Source: Deinococcus cellulosilyticus NBRC 106333 = KACC 11606
GTDB taxonomy: Bacteria > Deinococcota > Deinococci > Deinococcales > Deinococcaceae
Length of the DNA: 64,000 nucleotides
Direction: 5' to 3'
Assembly: GCF_007990775.1 (NCBI RefSeq)
Contig: NZ_BJXB01000010.1
Location: forward strand, 132,539-196,538
Shown: positions 58,808 through 64,000 of the stretch, one piece after another
Numbering within the stretch: position 1 is the first letter of the stretch
Layout of the letters: every line of letters begins with the position of its first letter
Position numbers and translations under genes: made by a program
The notes under the pieces: model-generated
The model's database searches: none
Told to the model about the DNA's origin: nothing
Seen by the model: the letters and a program-made list of their open reading frames with translations, nothing else

Positions 58808-61497
58808 GGTTTCCTCTTTTGCAATGCGTCCTGCAGGGCTTTCAGGCGAGAGGGGTTCGGGAATCCTCGGGGTGCTTTCTCCGGTTCAAGGTGCCGGACT
58901 TTCTGGATTTTCTGGCCGGACCTCAGGTACACATCCAGCATGAGAGAGGTCTTGCTGGTGAGTGCGCCCCACAGTGAACCCGCGCGGGTGTGGTACACCA
59001 CCACCTGTTTGAAAGTGCCATTCCCTCTGTCCTTCAAACTGGCATGTATGGACCAGCTCTGGGCAACTTCCTGGAGCCCGAGTTCTTTCAGCAGCAGTGC
59101 ATCTGCGGGCTTTAGGGTCCAGCAGGTATAACATTCATTCTCTCTCAGGCAACTTCTGCAGGTGAGGCCCTGGCAGGAGCTGCATTTCGCCGTGTGTCTG
59201 GCCCCGACAGGCTTCAGGCAGTCTTCGCAGATCAGGGTGTGGTTTTTGCACAGATGCTCTTTGGAAACAGAGCAGGAGGTGATGTCTTTCCTGTGATGAT
59301 ACGTTCCAGAAGGGCAGTACGTACAGATCACAGCACATTTGCTGCACAGTTTGCGGCCCTGCGTGTCGGTGACCAGATGGTCCGGGCAGGTGTTTTGCAG
59401 ACAGTCCGCACACTGTTTTGTGTGGCTCTGGCAGGTGGCCTGACTGCACACGTGACAGTGATGCACATGCAACTGACAGTGCAGGTACAGTCGAAGGTCA
59501 CGTTTGTTTTTGCCTTTCTGGCTTGCAGGAACACAGGAGGGGCAGACGGTCAGGCCGGAGAGGGCATGATCCGTGTGGCAGGTTTTGCAGGTGTCATGGC
59601 AGTCCGGGCAGCGCGGACCTTCCAGGGTCTGAACGGCTTCAGAAACACCAACCTGAGTCTGGCATTCCGGGCAGGCCATGATGTGGGTTTTGCAGAAGGT
59701 CCTTCCAGAGTGCTTTGCAGTGTGAAGGTATTTTCTGGAGTGCGTCTGATTGCAGGCTGCGCATTTCCCCACACATTCCAGGCAATACAGTCCTTCCACA
59801 GCCTGCACCGCTTCGGAGCGTCCCACCTGGGTTTTGCAGTCCGGACACACCACAATGTGTTCTCTGCAGAACGCATTGTGGCTGCGCTTTGAGCGGTAGC
59901 TGTGGTGGCTGCAGGTGCTTTTCTTGCAATCATGGCAACTCCGCTGGTGCTCATGGCACACCAGATGTGCCGCATGGTGGCTGTCCTGACATCCCTGCAC
60001 CTCCTGGGAGGTGTGGTAGGTCCCCGTGGGGCACACCGGGCAGGTTTTTGCACATTCTCTGCAGACCTTCACTCCTGATTTTGTGGTCACCAGATGCTGC
60101 TGGCACATGGCCTTCCCACAATCCGTGCACACCTGCACGTGCTGGTGACAGAGGTACTGGGGTTTTGTGTGCTGGCCTGAGCACTGCATGGCCACCGCTG
60201 GATTCAGCCAGGTGGGTCTGGAGTGGCTTTCTGTGCACACAACGGCGCAGTTTTCACAGAGCAGTGCCCCATCTTCAGTGAGGTGCAGGACCGAATGGTG
60301 GGTGACGTTCTGGCATCCCTGACAGGTGCGGGCATGCCGGGCACAGAGGGATTTTAAGGTGATGTGGCAGGTCTGGAAGTGGTCGGTGCAGCCCACCCGG
60401 TCACAGTCCGCGCAGGACACCACGCAGGTGTGGCAGGTCTGTTTTCTGCACTCCGGGCAGGGCATCAGGCATGTTGGGCAGTTGTGCTTCTGGCAAGCGT
60501 GGCACCCTTCAAGGCAGGTGTTGCAGGTGCCCCCCTGGCAACTGCTGCATTTCTCCAGTGGGTGCTGCCTGCACTGGTGGACCTGGCACTGCTTGCACAC
60601 CTGCTGGCACCTCTCGCACACCAGATGGTGCCCTTTTTCGCAGCCCTGCAACTGAAAGGTGATCTGCTGGCAGGAGCTGCAGGTCGGTGCGGTCAGCCAG
60701 GTTTTGCGCACCATGTCCCAGCGGTATTGTGCCCGCATGGACCAGTTTCTGGCCTTGAATTGCACCTCCCAGAGCTGCACGGGATACATCAGCAATTCCG
60801 CGAAGACCAGTTCGGTCTGCAACTGGGGTTTGAAGCGGTCAATGAGCATCTGGCGTTCCGGGCCGGACGCCCGGCGTTTGTTGATCTCCAGTTGCAGCCT
60901 CAAATTGATCCCGTCTTGCACGGGTTCCAGCCAGTGCTTCAGTTGCTGCTGGATGCCACTCCAGGCCCCATTCCAGGCCTCCTGCACTTCTTCAGGGGCA
61001 AGGGCCGTGGGGGTCTCGCTCGGATGAAGTTCCGGAGTTTCAGGGGCTTCGGAGAGCACCTGTTTTGTGGTGAGGTCCATCCAGATGGGAAGGATTTCTT
61101 CCAGATGCTCATCAGAGCGCACCGAGATCTTGACGTGAAAACACAGGTACTTGCGGTACAGCTGCTTTGGGGTTTTCTCAAGGTTCAGGTTCTGAGAAGA
61201 AAGGGCCAGCTGACCCAGCGCTTTGCCCTGCAGCATGGCTTCCGAGACCATGAAGCGGGAGCGCACAAACCCGATCAGGCGGTCCAGCAGCGGACTTCCA
61301 GCAGTGATGAATTCGATGCCTTCATCCTGATGAATGTCGTAATGCTCCTCACTGAAGGTGAAAAACAGCTCACTGCGCCGAAAGAACCGGTTCAGTTCCA
61401 GGGGAAGTTTGACCCGGTAGGTGCGGGAGGCCACTTCTCTGGGCTCCACCCCGAGCTTCTGGAAGAGCCCCAGCGTGAATCGTTCCAGATCGTGCAT
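58804..61497 (-). CDS. Cys-rich zinc-knuckle array with helicase-associated N-terminus
   Basis: An 897-residue protein I know no close relative of. Residues 1-105 (YDIHQDEGIEFITAGSPLLD, then LIGFVRSRF) resemble the region that follows the motor in RapA/HepA-type SNF2 helicases, here split from the helicase encoded just upstream. After a helical stretch with CSSCQQITFQLQGC at about 285, some 500 residues hold about 31 CxxC pairs and many CxxH, a very long array of zinc knuckles or treble clefs. Internal duplications are visible: CPDCKTQVGRSEAVQAVEG against CPECQTQVGVSEAVQTLEG, and CPVCPTGTYH against CTYCPSGTYH. The last 90 residues are a non-Cys domain. Start and stop overlap both neighbours (TGATG; ATGA), so it is probably a stoichiometric partner of the kinase-helicase. 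Confidence 0.8.
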   Translation of the reverse strand: MHDLERFTLGLFQKLGVEPREVASRTYRVKLPLELNRFFRRSELFFTFSEEHYDIHQDEGIEFITAGSPLLDRLIGFVRSRFMVSEAMLQGKALGQLALSSQNLNLEKTPKQLYRKYLCFHVKISVRSDEHLEEILPIWMDLTTKQVLSEAPETPELHPSETPTALAPEEVQEAWNGAWSGIQQQLKHWLEPVQDGINLRLQLEINKRRASGPERQMLIDRFKPQLQTELVFAELLMYPVQLWEVQFKARNWSMRAQYRWDMVRKTWLTAPTCSSCQQITFQLQGCEKGHHLVCERCQQVCKQCQVHQCRQHPLEKCSSCQGGTCNTCLEGCHACQKHNCPTCLMPCPECRKQTCHTCVVSCADCDRVGCTDHFQTCHITLKSLCARHARTCQGCQNVTHHSVLHLTEDGALLCENCAVVCTESHSRPTWLNPAVAMQCSGQHTKPQYLCHQHVQVCTDCGKAMCQQHLVTTKSGVKVCRECAKTCPVCPTGTYHTSQEVQGCQDSHHAAHLVCHEHQRSCHDCKKSTCSHHSYRSKRSHNAFCREHIVVCPDCKTQVGRSEAVQAVEGLYCLECVGKCAACNQTHSRKYLHTAKHSGRTFCKTHIMACPECQTQVGVSEAVQTLEGPRCPDCHDTCKTCHTDHALSGLTVCPSCVPASQKGKNKRDLRLYLHCQLHVHHCHVCSQATCQSHTKQCADCLQNTCPDHLVTDTQGRKLCSKCAVICTYCPSGTYHHRKDITSCSVSKEHLCKNHTLICEDCLKPVGARHTAKCSSCQGLTCRSCLRENECYTCWTLKPADALLLKELGLQEVAQSWSIHASLKDRGNGTFKQVVVYHTRAGSLWGALTSKTSLMLDVYLRSGQKIQKVRHLEPEKAPRGFPNPSRLKALQDALQKRKP

Positions 61498-63974
61498 CAG
61501 AACAGCTCCTCACCGATGTCAAAATGCTTCTGGGTTTTCCTGTCCTGATCGAATTCCTGTCTGGCTTTGCGCAGTTCCGCCGAGAGCAGCCCCAGGTTCC
61601 TGTTGAGGCTTCGCACGTCCGGTGAGGTCTTCCAGAGATTGGTCAGGATCTGGTCGATGGTTCTGTCTTTTTCGCCCTGAAATTCAAAGTCCTGCAGCAC
61701 ACTGGCCAGTTCTCCGATGATCAAATCGAACATCCCCAGTCCATTTTTGAAAACGCTGTTGTAGATCAGCTCCTCAAAATCCTCCTCATACAGCAGGGTG
61801 TAGATGTGGGGGATCTCTTTTTGTCCGAGACGGTCGATGCGTCCCATGCGCTGTTCCATCTGTAAGGGGTTCCAGGGCAGATCGAAATGCACCAGATGGT
61901 GGGAGAACTGCAGATTGCGCCCTTCTGCAGCTGCGTCGGTGGAGACCAGGATGCCTTTGGGTGTGCGTCTGAAGTGGTAGAACCGCTCGGCTTTCTCTTT
62001 GCGGGAGAGGCCCGGAGCAAACTCAATGACGTGGTGCCCTTTGTGCCGGAGTTCCCGTGCCAGAAAATGCACGGTGCTCGCTTCCCTGGTGAAAACCACC
62101 ACCTGCTTCCCGATGGATTTCAGCAGTCCATCGAGGGCCTCCAGTTTTTTGCTGGTGGTCGCCTGATGGGGTACCCCGTATGTGCGGGCGAGTTCAAGGC
62201 GGGACCCCAGCGAACTGAAGGCTTTCGAGAGCTCCCTGGCAGGGATGCGTCCGGTGCGGATCAGGTGCAGCAACTGGTTCTGCAGATTTTCTTCCTGAGG
62301 GTCCATGCGCACAGACAGCGTGTGCATCTGGCGGTCTGGAGGCAAAACGTTCTGGTAACTGGATTTGATTTCATGCCTGCGGTTGTGGATCATCAGTTCC
62401 TGCAAGACCACCTTCAGGTCCTTTTTGTTTCTGACCCGGCTGAAAAAATCATTGAAAGACAGGAAAAAATTCGGCTGGATGAAGTTGATCAGGTGGTACA
62501 GTTCCCTCACATCCTTGCGAATCGGGGTCGCCGAGAGCAGCATGGTGTACTTGCGGGGGACCCCTGCCAGATTCTCGTACACCTTTCTGGGCTGACCGTC
62601 CTTGCGCAGCAGGTTGTGCATCTCGTCGATGATCAGTGCGTCCACATTCAGTTTGCTGAAGTTGGGCTTCTGAAAAAACGACATCACCAGCAGGTCCTTA
62701 TGGGCAGTTTCTCTGGAATAGGCCTCAAAGGGCAATTCCAGTTTTTCCTGCATCTCGCTGACCCACTGGTCCACCAGGTGAGCCGGGACCACAATCACCA
62801 CTTTCTTCACCAGTTTGCGGATGTGGAGTTCTTTTAAAATCACGCCTGCCTCGATGGTTTTCCCGAGGCCCACCTCATCGGCCAGCATCACCTGACCGCG
62901 CATCTCCCTGAGGGCACGTTCCACTGCATGAAGCTGGTGGGGGTAGAGTTCCAGACGGTGCTTGAGGCGTTCTGGAGCCAGCAGGGTTTCAAAGCTCGGG
63001 AGTTTAGAGATGGCCTCGGCCTGCAGCCGCAGGGAGCGCAAATCCAGATCCCTCGTGCGGGCAGGTTTGGAGAGTTCCTGTAAAACCAGCGCAGTGTTTC
63101 CTGCAGGCGCGGGAATGTGCATGGGGGGCAGGATCATGGGTACATTGATTTTCGGGGCAGAGGGGGTGTCCGTCAGGATCTGGGAGCAGTGGTGGCAGCG
63201 TTCAGCGTTTCTGGGGTTTTCCCGGTGGCACCTCTGGCAGCGCACCATCTCCTGCGCCAGCTGGCTTTCTTGCAGGTTCAGCAGCAGGTCCAGCGTGTGA
63301 CGCTGCTGGGCCTGAGGATGCAGCATACCCAGCAGCACCGACTTAAAACCAGAGGGCAGAGGTTCTCTGAAATGCACCTCCTGCCCGGGCACATGCACTT
63401 CTCCAGTCAACCAGTAACGCCCCAGGGCTCCCAGAGCATAAGTGTCAGTGAAAGCCCCCACCTGCTGACCTGCCCGCAGTTGTTCAGGGGCGGCAAAACC
63501 AGGTGTCCCGATGCCTGTGCTGATGGCGTGAGAGGTTCTCTGGCTGTTGCCGTAATCGATCAGATGCACCCCTCCACTTCGGGAGAACAGCACGTTCTCG
63601 GGTTTCAGGTCCAGGTAAAGCACCCCAGCCTGATGCAGTTGCCTGACCACACCCCCGAGTTCCTGCATGAGGGAAAGGGTCTGCCTCCAGTTCATGGGGA
63701 GGGCCGGGGAGGTGAGGTCTGCAAACAGGGTCATCACCAGACAGTGGCCTTCTGGCAGAGAAAATGCATCGATCAGGCTGGGCACCTGGGTGAGGTGCAA
63801 GGGGTCCAGCGCAAGCAGGTGGTCCCTTTCCTGCTCGAAGGTGTTCTGGTTCTGGTGGCACTTCAGGGCCAGGAACTTTCCGGGAATGAAAGGGTGCTTG
63901 ACCCGGTAAACCCGGGCCTGCCCGCCCTGCCCGATGAGGGAATCGATGGTGTAGCGACCCAGCTGGGTGATCAT
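61497..63974 (-). CDS. Ser/Thr kinase-SNF2 helicase fusion
   Basis: An 825-residue fusion. Residues 8-245 are a Hanks-type kinase: SLIGQGGQARVYRVKH, Lys in LALKCH, VLYLDLKPENVLF (Y-L in place of H-R) and LIDYGNSQRT (DYG in place of DFG), so it may be weak or a pseudokinase. A zinc ribbon (CQRCHRENPRNAERCHHC) follows. From about 340 there is a SNF2/RapA-type motor: LADEVGLGKTIEAGVILKEL, LIIDEMHNLL (DEMH), LLSATPIRKD, STDAAAEGRNLQF and MEQRMGRIDRLGQ. It should move on double-stranded DNA using ATP. GGAG lies before ATG 63974, at the start of the three-gene unit. Sequence upstream of 63975 is cut by the window edge, so further genes of the operon could precede it. Confidence 0.86.
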   Translation of the reverse strand: MITQLGRYTIDSLIGQGGQARVYRVKHPFIPGKFLALKCHQNQNTFEQERDHLLALDPLHLTQVPSLIDAFSLPEGHCLVMTLFADLTSPALPMNWRQTLSLMQELGGVVRQLHQAGVLYLDLKPENVLFSRSGGVHLIDYGNSQRTSHAISTGIGTPGFAAPEQLRAGQQVGAFTDTYALGALGRYWLTGEVHVPGQEVHFREPLPSGFKSVLLGMLHPQAQQRHTLDLLLNLQESQLAQEMVRCQRCHRENPRNAERCHHCSQILTDTPSAPKINVPMILPPMHIPAPAGNTALVLQELSKPARTRDLDLRSLRLQAEAISKLPSFETLLAPERLKHRLELYPHQLHAVERALREMRGQVMLADEVGLGKTIEAGVILKELHIRKLVKKVVIVVPAHLVDQWVSEMQEKLELPFEAYSRETAHKDLLVMSFFQKPNFSKLNVDALIIDEMHNLLRKDGQPRKVYENLAGVPRKYTMLLSATPIRKDVRELYHLINFIQPNFFLSFNDFFSRVRNKKDLKVVLQELMIHNRRHEIKSSYQNVLPPDRQMHTLSVRMDPQEENLQNQLLHLIRTGRIPARELSKAFSSLGSRLELARTYGVPHQATTSKKLEALDGLLKSIGKQVVVFTREASTVHFLARELRHKGHHVIEFAPGLSRKEKAERFYHFRRTPKGILVSTDAAAEGRNLQFSHHLVHFDLPWNPLQMEQRMGRIDRLGQKEIPHIYTLLYEEDFEELIYNSVFKNGLGMFDLIIGELASVLQDFEFQGEKDRTIDQILTNLWKTSPDVRSLNRNLGLLSAELRKARQEFDQDRKTQKHFDIGEELF

Positions 63975-64000
63975 AAGACTCCATCAATGTATCAGAACCC

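Noticed and set aside
59194..61548. Plus-strand frames opposite the Cys-rich gene
   Set aside because: They arise from the complement of Cys codons (GCA/ACA, giving Ala- and Thr-rich runs) and have no start signals.

Overview
The window reads as a chromosomal segment of a Deinococcus-like bacterium. This is an inference from several things: the GC-rich coding style, repeated promoters with a -10 hexamer only 6-7 nt before the start codon (leaderless genes), an ISDra2-like IS200/IS605 element, a TerD-vWA protein, a cyanophycin synthetase and many Hanks-type kinases. No rRNA, tRNA or CRISPR array was seen.

Layout. 0-3 kb: the end of a fructose PTS operon (enzyme I C-terminus, fruK, fruA). 3-14 kb: a GNAT acetyltransferase, a GAF/PAS/HD-GYP signalling protein, a DoxX-like membrane protein, a large SARP/BTAD-ATPase-TPR regulator, a divergent ArsR regulator against a cytochrome P450 + ABM monooxygenase pair, and a TerD-vWA protein. 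14-17 kb: a tnpB-only IS200/IS605 element that has split a small membrane-protein gene; both halves can be found and rejoined in frame. 17-21 kb: a sugar-binding-domain/GGDEF protein, a second near-identical DoxX cassette and an aldo/keto reductase. 21-29 kb: a giant nuclease/cadherin/beta-helix lipoprotein gene broken by a frameshift and an in-frame stop. 29-33 kb: a LysR regulator and a cyanophycin synthetase gene with one frameshift.

33-64 kb looks like a defence or genome-conflict island. It opens with McrBC (type IV restriction; the McrB carries an EVE-like insertion), a divergent WYL regulator, an unrecognised glycine-rich membrane protein and a NERD nuclease-like protein. Then comes a tightly coupled six-gene operon (40.8-50.4 kb): a membrane-anchored protein, a tubulin-like GTPase, a Zorya ZorA/MotA-like channel with a very long helical tail, a ZorB/MotB-like stator partner, a zinc-ribbon Ser/Thr kinase with a beta-propeller, and a coiled-coil protein. 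Converging on it is an 1,802-aa exonuclease-like/RecQ/UvrD fusion. The window ends with a second coupled operon on the minus strand: a kinase-SNF2 helicase fusion, a protein with about 30 CxxC knuckles, and a zinc-ribbon kinase with a PQQ-type propeller.

My best candidate for an undescribed system is the tubulin-like GTPase + ZorAB-like motor + kinase operon, possibly acting with the RecQ-UvrD fusion and the kinase-SNF2/Cys-rich operon. The parallel to Zorya (membrane proton-driven motor plus SNF2-type effector) is inference from domain content and gene order only. Several genes carry single-base lesions (C-run frameshifts near 21.74 and 31.89 kb, stops at 22.60 and 56.64 kb); these are either real decay or assembly errors.
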